Assembly (NCBI RefSeq): GCF_902167145.1
Contig: NC_050097.1
Coordinates: 46,608,095 to 46,672,094 of the forward strand
Direction of reading: 5' to 3'
Length of the DNA: 64,000 bases
Source: Zea mays
Taxonomy: Eukaryota > Streptophyta > Magnoliopsida > Poales > Poaceae
Part shown: one piece after another, positions 1 to 10,155 of the stretch
How positions within the stretch are numbered: the stretch's first letter is position 1
Layout: each line of letters opens with the position of its first letter
Made by a program: the position numbers and the translations under genes
The notes under the pieces: generated by a model
Database searches by the model: none
Told to the model about the DNA's origin: nothing
Seen by the model: only the letters and a program-made list of their open reading frames with translations

Positions 1-963
1 CCTAAATCCTGAAGAGAGGAGGGGCCTAAGCGTTTTGCTTGCTACGAGGCTGGTGGATCAACACACGAGAGCACACGAGAGTTTAGAGTGGTTCGGGCCG
101 CAGAAGCGTATACCCTACTCCACTGTGTGATGTATTGCTTGGAGCTTGTATGAACTTATGAGTGTCTGCCTAAAGCTAGGTCTGAGAGCCTCTTCTTGTA
201 ACGTCGTATGCCTCCCCCTTTATAGCTGAAGGGGGGCATGCACAAAAGGACTGGGCCCCGGCATGTGGGCCCAGGGACATAACGAATATAGAGCTTGGAT
301 CCTCTAATGGTTGTTGCCGAGGCAATCTTCTTGTGCCATGTCGCTCGAGGTATGTGTATCCTTGGCGTGCAGGGGAAGCTTCCTGCAAAAGAGAAGACGA
401 GTATAGGGTGCCGCCTGGCACAGGCGCACTGTTTGCCAGCAGACCCAGCAGGCGCGCCGCCTACTAGATGACCTTGACGCAGCCTGCCAGCGGATGGGAC
501 GGAACACATTTAATGCTGAGAGGGCACGTCGCCCGTCAGCGCAGTGGCAGGTAGCGCGTCTTTTCCTCAATAAATGCAGGGGTTGCATGGCTTCTCGTCA
601 GGGTCGGCCCGGTAGCTTATGTCATGGGCCACAAGCAGCGGATCTCCGCCTGAGCGGAAAGCGGAGGCAAGGCCCGCACACGTGTCAGCGCCGGACCCCT
701 GCACACACTAGAGTCCTTCTTGCTCCGGGACCCTGCTAGAGTTCGGACTTACTCGAAGGCTCCGGACTTGTATATAGGGGTCCGGTGTCCTTCTGTGGGG
801 GTCCGGCCTTACTAGGGTGTGGTGTTTTTCCCTGCCACGTGGGGTCTTTTGGCCTGCCCATCCGGTGGGGTCAGGCGCGGTCCTCCGCGTGGCTAAGGGA
901 CATCGCATGGGTGCGGTGTCTTCATGCTGTAGGAGAGGGTACCCATGATTTTGGGTATCGACA
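1..963 (-). repeat. Element G 3' LTR (partial)
   Basis: Matches 9192-10155 almost base for base; the first 45 bases of the LTR lie off the window. It ends ...TATCGACA at 963, followed by the polypurine tract of the minus strand. Fragments of it are open in several frames, but these are LTR sequence, not genes. Confidence 0.9.
218..225 (-). promoter_or_regulatory. TATA box of G 3' LTR
   Basis: The minus strand reads CTATAAAG followed by GGGGGAGG. The equivalent site in the 5' LTR (9410-9417) reads CAATAAAG, so the copy that would drive the element has lost the TATA core. Confidence 0.5.
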
Positions 964-978
964 GTGGCCCCCGGTCCC
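964..978 (-). other. Polypurine tract of G
   Basis: The minus strand reads GGGACCGGGGGCCAC directly before the 3' LTR start TGTCGATACC. This is the expected position and composition for plus-strand priming in a gypsy element. Confidence 0.55.
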
Positions 979-1147
979 GCCTTAGGGGAGGATGCAAGCC
1001 TGCGGGTGGGACCAGAGTCTGATTGGCGTTTGGACCGCTGCTCCCGTGCGCCCATTGCTGCAATTACTGTCGGCCCGCCTATGACCACGCCAACTTCCGT
1101 GCCTATTCCCACGGCTGACTGACCCGTGACCGTCGTACTTAACGGCA

Positions 1148-2545
1148 TGTAAGGAAAATGGACCCCGGGCCATTTGGCTAATTGAGTTTTGGTGTTTGAT
1201 GAACAACACAATCCGTGAACTAATAAGTTTTCTAGTGTTTGTGTTTATAGTTCACAGGATGCGAAGAGAATTGGACCAAGGCAATGAGGATGCAACACCT
1301 CAAAAGAAGACATAAAAAGATGCATAGGAGTCCAATACTCAAGAACAAAGAAGCCCGAAGAAATCAGCGAAGAAATCCAAGATAAGGGTTGTCAGCCAGC
1401 GCCTGGTGGCGCACCGGACATTGGTGTCCGGTGTGCACCGGACAGTCCGGTGAGGCACCAGACAGTCTGCGCAGAGAGGCCGCAGACAGGCGCTCTCTGG
1501 CTGTAGCACCGGACTGTCCGGTGTGCCAACGGGCAGACAGCAACGGTCGGATCCAACGGTCGACTGCTACAGGCGCCAACGGTCGGCTGACGTGGCGTGC
1601 ACCGGACATCTACTGTGCAGTGTCCGGTGGTGCACCGGACTGTCCGGTGCACCCGACGACAGAAAGCTGCTGCTTTCTGTCCAACGGCTAGTTGGGGGTG
1701 TGGAGGCTATAAATACCACCCCAACCGGCCATTCTCAAGTGTGAGAGCCCAAGCAACATACCAAGGCATATAGTGCACATTTCCAAGAGCTCAAACACCC
1801 AAGTGCTTAATAGAGTCACTCGGTGATTAGCGTAAGTGCTTTGCGAAGTGCTTAGGTTAGTTAGACCGCTTTAGCGCTTGCTCTAGGTGAACCCTAGTTA
1901 GTTGAGTGAGTTTTGTAAAACCACACAACCCCTCGGCTCTTGTGTGAGTCGTTGTAATTGTACCGAGTGGGGCGAGAGTCTTGCGAGACCGTGACAACCG
2001 CGTTTGTGTCACGGCCGCCACCGTGTACCGAAGGGAACGAGGCCCGCGGCGTTTCGGCCGGAAGCTCGATAGTGGAGACGGCGGGGAGCGTCCGAGAGGA
2101 GCCGGAAGCGAAGCACTACTTGCGCGTGGAGAAGGCCCGCGACTCTCTACGGAGTTACTCGACCGTGGTGCTTGGCCCTCGCGTGGGCTTCCCTTTGCGT
2201 AGGGGCACCAACGAGGATTAGTCGGGACCTTGCGTGGTTCCGGATACCTCGGTAAAAATACCGGCGTCATCCACGAGAGTTTGCTTCTCTACTTAGTTCT
2301 TTACATTCCGCATTTATATTAAGCATTTAAGTTTCAATCTTGTAGTCATACTTATTTGGTGTAGATTGAAACTTAGCCTTTTGCGGTAGAGATAGCAACA
2401 CTTAGACAAAACCTAGTTTGCACATTCTAGTTTTGATTATTTGCATAGGTTTTGCTCTAGGGATTTAATTGTGGCCTAGTTTAGTAAAAAGTTTTAGAAG
2501 TCCTAATTCACCCCCCCCCCTCTTAGGCGTCACCCGTTTCCTACA
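1148..2545 (+). mobile_element. Solo LTR S1, SIRE-like Ty1/copia
   Basis: The sequence begins TGTAAGGAAA and ends TTTCCTACA, with a perfect TSD CGGCA at 1143-1147 and 2546-2550. It is 1398 bp, has CACCGGACAGTCCGGTG-type palindromes around 1434-1650, a TATA box at 1708-1715, and a C-run plus TCTTAGGCG near the 3' end, as in SIRE/Maximus LTRs. No internal sequence or second LTR is present, so it is a solo LTR left by intra-element recombination. It lies inside G's internal region. Confidence 0.88.
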
Positions 2546-2550
2546 CGGCA

Positions 2551-4164
2551 CTGTTGGGCCATGTGTGGGGTTGCCTCGAGTCGCTGCACTGGTTCTGAAA
2601 AATTTACCTTTTCAGAATCCGTGACAGTCCCGAGAAGATGTGGCATTGGCGCAGGCGGCGGTGCGGTTTCTTTGCACACGGTAACCGGCGCGCCGGTTAC
2701 ATGACGTGTGGGCCTGGGCCCCTGAGTTGGGCCGCCAGTTGTGGCGGAGCTGAGGGGGCGCACAGCTGTGGGACGGTTGCACGCCTCTTGCACGACGGTT
2801 CGCCTCCTTGACCGCTGGATAAGGAAGATGAAGGGGTGCTTAATCGTGGGGCGGCTGCATGCCCCTTGCGTGGCAGTTCGCCTTCCTGGCCGCTGGTTGC
2901 CCCGGAAATGGAGGGGCACGTAGTCGCAGGGTAGTCGCACGCCCCTTCTTAGGGTTAGTTTGCATGACATGCGGGGCCTGGCCCTCGTGTCATAAAGTGA
3001 GATCCTTGGTGCACGCCAGGGGAGACTTCGCCCGTGACGTTTCAGGGGCGCGAGTGGGGGGATCCGCTTTTAAAAAGGGGTCGATCCCCCGGGCAGTAGA
3101 CATGCCTCGCTCCTCCTGCGACCACCGTGCCCTTTCGCCTTCCGGGCCTCCAGATGGGGTGCGCCGGTGTTCTCTGGAGGGATCCGCGTCAAGGTGGTCT
3201 CTTCCGGCGACTTCACCGTCGGAGAGCGTGCGCTTGTGGTGGCGTCGCCAATCTTGTCTTCCTCCTGCTGCCGTTGGAGGGGTGCAACCCCGTGGGGGTT
3301 GGCATCCTTCTACCATCATTCGGCTTCAAGGATTTTCATCACGCAGCCCGGCTGCAGTCCCCCGCCGGTGGTCATCCAGAAGGATGACTACCAGCCTTGT
3401 GGTGGGGAGAAGCAAATCGGGTTGCGGCCTCCCTCCTGCCCTCAGCTTCAAGGATGTTCATCATCCGTGCTGGGGAGGAGGGTGCGCCGAGTTGGGACCC
3501 GCCTCCGCGTGGGCAGTGGCCCGCTTCTTCCCTCAGTGTTCGGGGGAGAAGGGTGTTCGCCGTCTGTGGCGCTGTCAGCTACCGCGTGTCTGGCTCCCCG
3601 GCCTGGGCGGCTCTGGTGCCGCCTCCGGCGCCGCCCCCTACCGCTGGGCCGGAGCGTGGCTGCCCGTCCGCCGCACGGGCGACGGTCGCGCCGTGCGCGG
3701 GTTGGCCACACCCATGGCTTCTCCTGCGGCACCAGCTGTACTGGGAGGTCGTACAAGACGTCGTACGGCGTGCGGGTGGGGGCGGCGTTCTTGGATGGTC
3801 TTGTCCTCACTCCCGTAGTGAGGACGGGAGCGAAGACCTCTTCGTGCACGCTGGTGCGGTCGCCGTTCGCTGGTACGGTACTAGTGCATAAGTGGCCGCT
3901 GTCGTCGGTGCTGAGGTGGTCGCCAACGCTGGTGAGGCTCCCCACTGCAGAAGTGGTTTCCCTCCACTGGTGAGACCGTCAGTGCCACCTGCTGCCGGAC
4001 CTCCGGCTCTTTGGCTTTAATGGCTTGTTGTCGCCCCTCGTAGGGAGACAGGGGCGAGGTCCTTCCTGCAGCGGCGCACATGCTGGGATGATTGCCGCTG
4101 TTGGCGAGTCGTCGGTGCAGAGGCGGCCGTCGCCGTTGGTGCTGATGCGGTTGCCTCTGCTGGT
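2551..4164 (-). other. G internal region, GC-rich, no recognised gene
   Basis: Continuation of G's 3' internal region between the two solo LTRs. Long open frames exist on both strands (for example plus 2859-3818), but they are GC-rich, low-complexity and overlap each other, and I recognise no domain in any frame. Imperfect repeats containing TTCAAGGAT(T/G)TTCATCA occur near 3327 and 3448. Confidence 0.5.
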
Positions 4165-4169
4165 GAGCC

Positions 4170-5736
4170 TGTCGGGGACCATAATTAGGGGTACCCTCAA
4201 GACGCCTAATTCTCAGCTGGTAACCCCCATCAGCATAAAGCTGCAAAGGCCTGATGGGTACGATTAAGTCAGGGATCAGTCCACACGAGTGACTCGATCA
4301 CGCTTCACCCAAGCCTAGCCTCGGCCAAGGGCAGCCGACCTCGAGAGACTTCCGTCTCGCCCGAGGCCCCCTTTTTATGGCGGACACATCACTGGCTCGC
4401 CCGAGGCCTTGGCTTCGCTCAGAAGCAACCTTGACTAAATCGCCACACCGACTGACCAAATTGCAGGGGCATTTAACGCAAATGTGGCCTGACACCTTTA
4501 TCCTGACACGCGCCCCCGGCAGAGCCGAAGTGACCGCCGTCACTCCACCGCTCCACTGGCCAGTCTGACAGAAGGACAGCGCCGCCTGCGCCACTCCGAC
4601 TGCAGTGCCACTCGACAGAGTGAGTCTGACAGGCAGTCAGGCCTTGCCAAAGGCGCCACGGCGAACTCCGCTCCGCCCGACCCCAGGGCTCGGACTCGGG
4701 CTAAGACCCAGAAGACGGCGAACTCCGCTCCGCCCGACCCCAGGGCTCGGACTCGGGCTAAGACCCGGAAGACGGCGAACTCCGCTCCGCCCGACCCCAG
4801 GGCTCGGACTCGAGCTAAGACCCGGAAGACGGCGAACTCCGCTCCGCCCGACCCCAGGGCTCGGACTCGGGCTAAGACCCGGAAGACGACGAAACTCCGC
4901 TTCGCTCGACCCCAGGGCTCGGACTCCGCCCTGGCCTCGGCCGAACGACTTTCGCCTCGCCCGACCCCTTGGCTCGGGCTCGGCCACGGCAACGGAAGGC
5001 GGACTTAACCTCGGCTTCGGAGGAACCCCCACGTCGCCCTGCCTAGGGCACAGACCGCCACGTCAACAGGAAGCGCCATCATCATCCTACCCCGAATCGA
5101 CTCGGGTCACGGAGAACAAGACCGGCGTCCCATCCGGCCAGCTCCGCCGGAGGGGCAATGATGGCGCTCCACAAGCTCTATGACGACGGCGGCCCCCAGC
5201 TCTCTTACGGAAGCAGGACGACGTCAGCAGGGACTCGACCGCTCCAACAGCTGTCCCTCCGCCAGGCTCCGCCGCACCTCCGACCGCCACGACATCACAC
5301 CAGCAGGGTGCCCAGATCTCTCCGGCTGCCACATTGGCATGTACCTAGGGCGCTAGCTCTCCCTTCGCTAGACACGTAGCACTCTGCTACACCCCCCATT
5401 GTACACCTGGATCCTCTCCTTACGACTATAAAAGGGAGGACCAGGGCCTTCTTAGAGAAGGTTGGCCGCGCGGGACCGAGGACGGGACAAGCGCTCTCTT
5501 GGGGCCGCTCGCTTCCCTCACCCGCGTGGACGCTTGTAACCCCCCTACTGCAAGCGCACCTGACCTGGGCGCGGGACGAACACGAAGGCCGCGGGACTTC
5601 CACCTCTCTCACGCTCGACTCCGTCCTCCTCGCCTCTCCCCCCTTCGCGCTCGCCCACGCGCTCGACCCATCTGGGCTGGGGCACGCAGCACACTCACTC
5701 GTCGGCTTAGGGACCCCCCGTCTCGAAACGCCGACA
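4170..5736 (+). mobile_element. Solo LTR S2, Huck-like Ty3/gypsy
   Basis: The sequence begins TGTCGGGGACC and ends AACGCCGACA, with a perfect TSD GAGCC at 4165-4169 and 5737-5741. It is 1567 bp. A TATA box (CTATAAAAGGG) lies near 5426-5440 and four-plus 57-bp tandem repeats lie within. The CTCGCCCGAGGCC-rich composition resembles the maize Huck family as I remember it; the family name is inference. There is no internal region, so it is a solo LTR. Confidence 0.88.
4658..4927 (+). repeat. 57-bp tandem repeat array in S2
   Basis: Four near-identical units start at 4658, 4715, 4772 and 4829 (each begins ACGGCGAACTCCGCTCC), followed by a diverged partial fifth at 4886. Because 57 is a multiple of three, several frames stay open through the array and give spurious repetitive peptides on both strands. 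Confidence 0.9.
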
Positions 5737-5741
5737 GAGCC

Positions 5742-7536
5742 GCTCGAGGTTTGTTATCCCGCGGCCCTTCTGGTGTGGAGGTAGTTCATTCCTGTGGAAA
5801 TGGAGCTAGGGTCCCACTTGTAAGGGAATGTAATGATATTTGCTTGAGAGCAAAATGTAATAACATATGTAGGATTTTAGCCTGGGAAGCCCAGTTGCGT
5901 GTCCGAACCCCCTAGATGGTGGCTTCAAGTACTAAGACAGCTGCCGCAGGGCGGTGGAGTATGCAGGCCCACGGCACAGGACCTGGCTAGGTGGCTACAT
6001 GGCTTCCGGACCCCCCCCCCCCCAGGAGACAAGTGTCTGTTCTTCAAAGCCGGACCTCTAGGTTGTTGGACGCACAGGACTATAGTTTTAAATACTAGGA
6101 CACCTGTCATGGTGTGGTGGAGTGTGCATGATTTTGGGTACGGGACCAGGCTAACCGGCCACACAGGCTCCGGACCACCCTATGGAACGGGCATCCATTC
6201 TTTAGAACCGGCCCCCAGGCCTTTCCCTGTTTTTGTAAAGAAATAAATATTGTCTTCTAAGTAGCATTTAACACTTATCTGTGTAGCGCCTGTTCTTGTT
6301 GTGTGCGATGTTGTTGACTCTCCCCTGTCCCCCCGCCTGGGATGCAGGCTTGATGTGTTGAGGTTGGATACCAGCGTTTCTGAAAAGGTTGTCAACAATC
6401 CTCGGGAGGCAACTCGCCGGGATCTAGATTTGTACACAACTTTTAGCTAGAAAGCATTAGTAGCACACCTCATAGGGTGCTCTGTCTGACATTAGTCTCC
6501 CTTTGATACATGCTCGGGACCTACAGGTTTTAGTCCGGGTGGCCAAGTTGCGTTTCTAGACCCCCTTGGGTCGCGGTTCTAGATACTAGGACACCTGTCG
6601 CAGGGTGGTGGAGTGTGCAGGCTCACGGTACGGGACCAGGCTGAGCGGCTGCGTGGGCTCCGGACCACCCTAGGAGACTAATGTCCCTTCTCTAGCTCCG
6701 GTCCCGAGGTTGTCGGACCCGTAGGACTTATAACTCTAGATACTAAGTTCCCGTCACGGGGTGGTGGAGCATGTAGGCCCATGGTACAGGACCTAGCCGA
6801 GCGGCTACACGGGCTCCGGACTACCCTATGGAACGGGGTCCCGTTTCCTAGAGTCGGCCCCCAGACTGTCGGACCTCCCCACTTTCGTGTCAGGGGCCCT
6901 AAACTGCAAGCTTGGTTGTTCAATTCGGATGTCACCATGTCAGAGAGATGGAACCCGTACGGGTGGGTTAGCTGAAAGTTGTTATTTGAAAGACTGCAAG
7001 GTGGGACCATGGAGCAGCAAGATGGAACTATCACAAGAGCACGGTTGAGAGGGGTAGTTTCTTCTTCATAACTTGTCGTGCATGTGTGCAGACCAACAGT
7101 TCGGGTTCATGGGGGCAGACCCCACCGGGTTATCATACATGTATGCGTCATTTAGTTATAAAAAAGGAAATAGACTCGACCCCTTTGTCTTGCTCTATGG
7201 ATAGAACTTACATAGATATTTGGCATCGGGGTAAGGTACTCCTCCGGTCGTAGCTAGATGGTTGCCCTTGGGTCAGTGCACTCTCGTTACCTTGGAGGGT
7301 CCTTCCCAGCTGGGGGAGAGTTGTGGAGCACCTCTTGGTGTGACACTTGCTGCGGGGCTAAGCGCCGACCCAGGGTTCCTATCCGCATTTGACACAGGAA
7401 CCCTTGTCTCTGGCTATGATCACTCCTGCATGTACCTGTCTGCAGCTCGGACTCGTGGGAGGTCCGGAAGGGTCTCTGGAGGAAGGCGTGCCTCAGCTTC
7501 GTAGACCGGGGGACACGGAGTTCCCCCGAGGTCCGT
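5742..7536 (-). other. G internal region between S2 and gag, non-coding
   Basis: Downstream of gag in element orientation, where pol would be expected. No YVDD-type RT, integrase or protease motif is visible in any frame. The stretch is dominated by degenerate repeats (see 5884-6900) and short open frames without domains. Confidence 0.55.
5884..6900 (-). repeat. Degenerate internal repeats of G
   Basis: About four diverged units of roughly 150-200 bp share the order: TACTA(A/G)G, a GTGGTGGAG(T/C)(A/G)TG(T/C)A block, GG(T/G)ACGGGACC-like, GGCTCCGGAC(C/T)ACCCTA and a CCGGcCC(C/T)(C/G)AGG block. They occur near 5925-6060, 6090-6225, 6580-6715 and 6735-6885. The units are too diverged to align exactly by eye. 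Confidence 0.6.
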
Positions 7537-9038
7537 CTAGTTGTCTTCACTGGAGTAGGAGCCTCCGGCAAAGACATCCTTCAGGTCCCCCTCGGGCGAC
7601 TGATACCCGAGGTCTCGTTCAGCCGCGGCCACCTCACCGTCGTCCACCTTTTCCTTGCCGGGCCGGCGGCGAGGCGGGGAACCATCTTTGGAGGACTGCT
7701 CGCACCGCTCGCTGACGCGTTTTGCGAGGTCGATGATCTCGCGACACTCCATGGCGCTGTGGCGACCATGCGGGTGCACAGGGCATGAACCGTTGTTACC
7801 CTTCTGCGGTCGCGGCCGTTTGTTGCGGTCGCCCTGGCCTCCGGTCGCTGTCGCGACCACCAGAGCAGTGGACCGCGGCTTCTGGTAGTCGCGGTCCTTC
7901 TTCTTTTTCTTCTTTCCGTCCCGGAGGACGGCCCCCGTACCACCCGACTGGGCAGCTCCAGTTTGTGGGGCCGAGTGCCATGCATGACCCTCGGCGGCTC
8001 TGGCGCATTTGTCGGCCAGAGCGAAGAGTGTGGGGACAGTTTCCACGTCATGTGTGGCCAATTTCTCCAACATTTTTTCATCACGTACTCCCTGTCGGAA
8101 AGCCGTGATGATGGAAGCATCAGAAATACGAGGTATCGTACCTCGTATCTTGGTGAAGCGGGAGATGAACTTTCGGAGGGTTTCCTCGGGCTCCTGCCTT
8201 ACTGCATGGAGATGGGCCTCAACACCGTGTTGTTGGTAAGCACTGGCAAAGTTCGCCACGAACCGCGCACAGAGTTCTTCCCAGGAGTAGACTGATCCTG
8301 GAGTGAGGTTCATGAGCCAGGTCCGGGCAGGTCCAGACAAGGCCACATGAAAGTATGTTGCCATCACAGTGGTGTTTCCACCTACTGCCGTGATGGCGAT
8401 AACATACACCTGCAGGTACTCTGACGGGTTTGATGTTCCGTCGTATTTTTCCAGCAGGTGTGGCCAGAACTTGGGTGGCCATGACGCCGCGCAAAGATGG
8501 TCTACGAGGGTGGCGCAGCCCACGCCGGCCAAGGGGACACCCGTTTAGGACCGGGCGCCCACTGGTGTCTACGTGCCTCCGCGGTGAAATCTCGGTCGAG
8601 ATTGCGACCCTCAATGTTCTGACGGCGCTCATGCGCCCTTTCTAAAGAGACCCGGGCGTCTTCTCCCGTACGCCTTCGGTTGAGCTCCGCCCGGAGGTCG
8701 TTGGTCTATGCACCCCTTACGGAGGGCGAGCGCACAGACGCCGTCGCCTCTCGTTGGCACCGGGATGACCGAGGCCTCGACCTGGATGAAGTAGAATGCG
8801 CCATTCTGGGCAGCCGGTCGACGTCGTCGCGCCACTGCTTCATGGCCCCCGGTGATGCCGTGGAGCTAGGAGGGTGGCGCAGCAATTCTCTGGCCGCAGA
8901 CAGCGCCGTAGGCGCTGCCCTCTACGAAGTCCGGGACGCCTACGCTGGCGTGTGCTGCTGCATGGCATGCACAGCAGCAGTGCCAGAGTCGAGGCGGTCG
9001 GGCACTCGTGGCGCGGAGGATGCAACCTCTTGCTCCAT
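7537..9038 (-). pseudogene. gag: Element G gag, 5' part broken
   Basis: The capsid/nucleocapsid protein that packages element RNA in virus-like particles. From 8532 down to 7537 an open frame of 331 codons has the retrotransposon Gag fold signature (SGPARTWLMNL; W-EEL-ARF-ANF), then a lysine-rich stretch (K6) and a CX2HX4HX4C zinc-knuckle variant (CPVHPHGRHSAMEC), as in Tat-like plant gypsy elements. The usable start is lost. In that frame a TAA lies near 8545 and the first codon after it that could initiate is TTG. The likely original ATG is at 9036-9038; it opens a 32-codon segment (MEQEVASSAPRV...) that ends at TAG 8940-8942. Further stops and shifts separate it from the downstream frame. 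Protein production is unlikely without repair. Confidence 0.8.
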
Positions 9039-9126
9039 CACAAAATCTTTCGAAGTTTCGGCATGGTGCTCGATGATTCACACCATCATGCTGAGCGAGA
9101 AAACAAGCAAAAACTTGTAGCCTAGC

Positions 9127-9144
9127 CCCCTACCTAGCGCGCCA
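9127..9144 (-). other. Primer-binding site region of G
   Basis: Immediately after the 5' LTR the minus strand reads TGGCGCGCTAGGTAGGGG. It starts with TGG, as expected for pairing with a tRNA CCA end. I could not identify the primer tRNA with confidence. Confidence 0.45.
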
Positions 9145-9146
9145 AA

Positions 9147-10155
9147 TGTCGGAGAGGAAATCTCCCCGGCCGGGTGGCGGATTGCACCCGCCCTAAATCC
9201 TGAAGAGAGGAGGGGCCTAAGCGTTTTGCTTGCTACGAGGCTGGTGGATCAACACACGAGAGCACACGAGGGTTTAGAGTGGTTCGGGCCACCAGAGCGT
9301 AATACCCTACTCCACTATGTGATGTATTGCTTGGAGCTTGTATGAACTTATGAGTGTCTGCCTAAAGCTAGGTCTGAGAGCCTCTTCTTATAACGTCGTA
9401 TGCCTCCCCCTTTATTGCTGAAGGGGGGCATGCACAAAAGGACTGGGCCCCGACATGTGGGCTCAGGGACATAACGAATATAGAGCTTGGATCCTCTAAT
9501 GTCTGTTGCCGAGGCAATCTTCTTGTGCCATGTCACTCGAGGTCTGCGTATCCTTGGCGTGCAGGGGAAGCTTCCTGCAGAAGAGAAGACGAGTATAGGG
9601 TGCCGCCTAGCACGGGCGCACTGTTTGCCAGCAGACCCAGCAGGCGCGCCGCCTACTAGATGAGCTTGACGCAGCCTGCCAGCGGATGGGACGGGACACA
9701 TTTAATGCTGAGAGGGCACGTCGCCCGTCAGCGCAGTGGCAGGCGACACGTCTTTTCCTCAATAAATGCAGGGGCTGCACGGCTTCTCGTCAAGGTCGGC
9801 CCGGTAGCTTATGTCATGGGCCACAAGCAGCGGATCTCCGCCTGAGCGGGAAGCGGAGGCAAGGCCCGCACACGTGTCAGTGTCGGACCCCTGCACACAC
9901 TAGAGTCCTTCTCGCTCCGGGACCCTGCTGTAGTTCGGACTTACTCGAAGGCTCTGGACTCGTATATAGGGGTCCAGTGTCCTTCTGTGGGGGTCCGGCC
10001 TTAATGGGGTGTGGTGTTTTTCCCTGCCACGTGGGGTCTTTTGGCCTGCCCATCTGGTGGGGTCAGGCGTGGTCCTCCTTGTGGCTAAGGGACATCGCAT
10101 GGGTGCGGTGTCTTCATGCTGTAGGAGAGGGTATCCCTGATTTTGGGTACCAACA
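9147..10155 (-). repeat. Element G 5' LTR (complete)
   Basis: 1009 bp, from TGTCGGAGAGG to TACCAACA. It is nearly identical to 1-963 with scattered substitutions, including loss of the TATA core at 9410-9417. Base 10156 begins the flanking copia sequence; the adjacent candidate TSD is GTAAT (10156-10160), but its partner is off the window. Confidence 0.9.

Larger units (their letters stand above)
1..10155 (-). mobile_element. Element G: non-autonomous Ty3/gypsy LTR retrotransposon, left LTR cut by window edge
   Basis: Two direct repeats (1-963 and 9147-10155) start TGTCGG and end in ACA on the plus strand. Between them lies a minus-strand Gag with a gypsy-type capsid domain. The primer-binding region abuts 9147 and a purine-rich tract abuts 963, which fixes minus orientation: the 5' LTR is on the right and the 3' LTR on the left. 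Once the two nested solo LTRs are removed, about 5.2 kb of internal DNA remains with no recognisable protease, reverse transcriptase, RNase H or integrase. It interrupts copia element T at 10156. The left TSD lies outside the window. I could not name the family. Confidence 0.85.

Noticed and set aside
2859..3818. Plus-strand open frame of 319 codons (and overlapping 3167-3973, 3397-3891, minus 3448-3945)
   Set aside because: Several frames on both strands are open together because the DNA is GC-rich; composition is low-complexity and no domain is recognisable. It lies antisense to G's gag direction.
4605..5183. Long repetitive frames (RTPLRPTPGLGLGLR-type) on both strands
   Set aside because: Product of the 57-bp LTR tandem repeat, whose length is a multiple of three.
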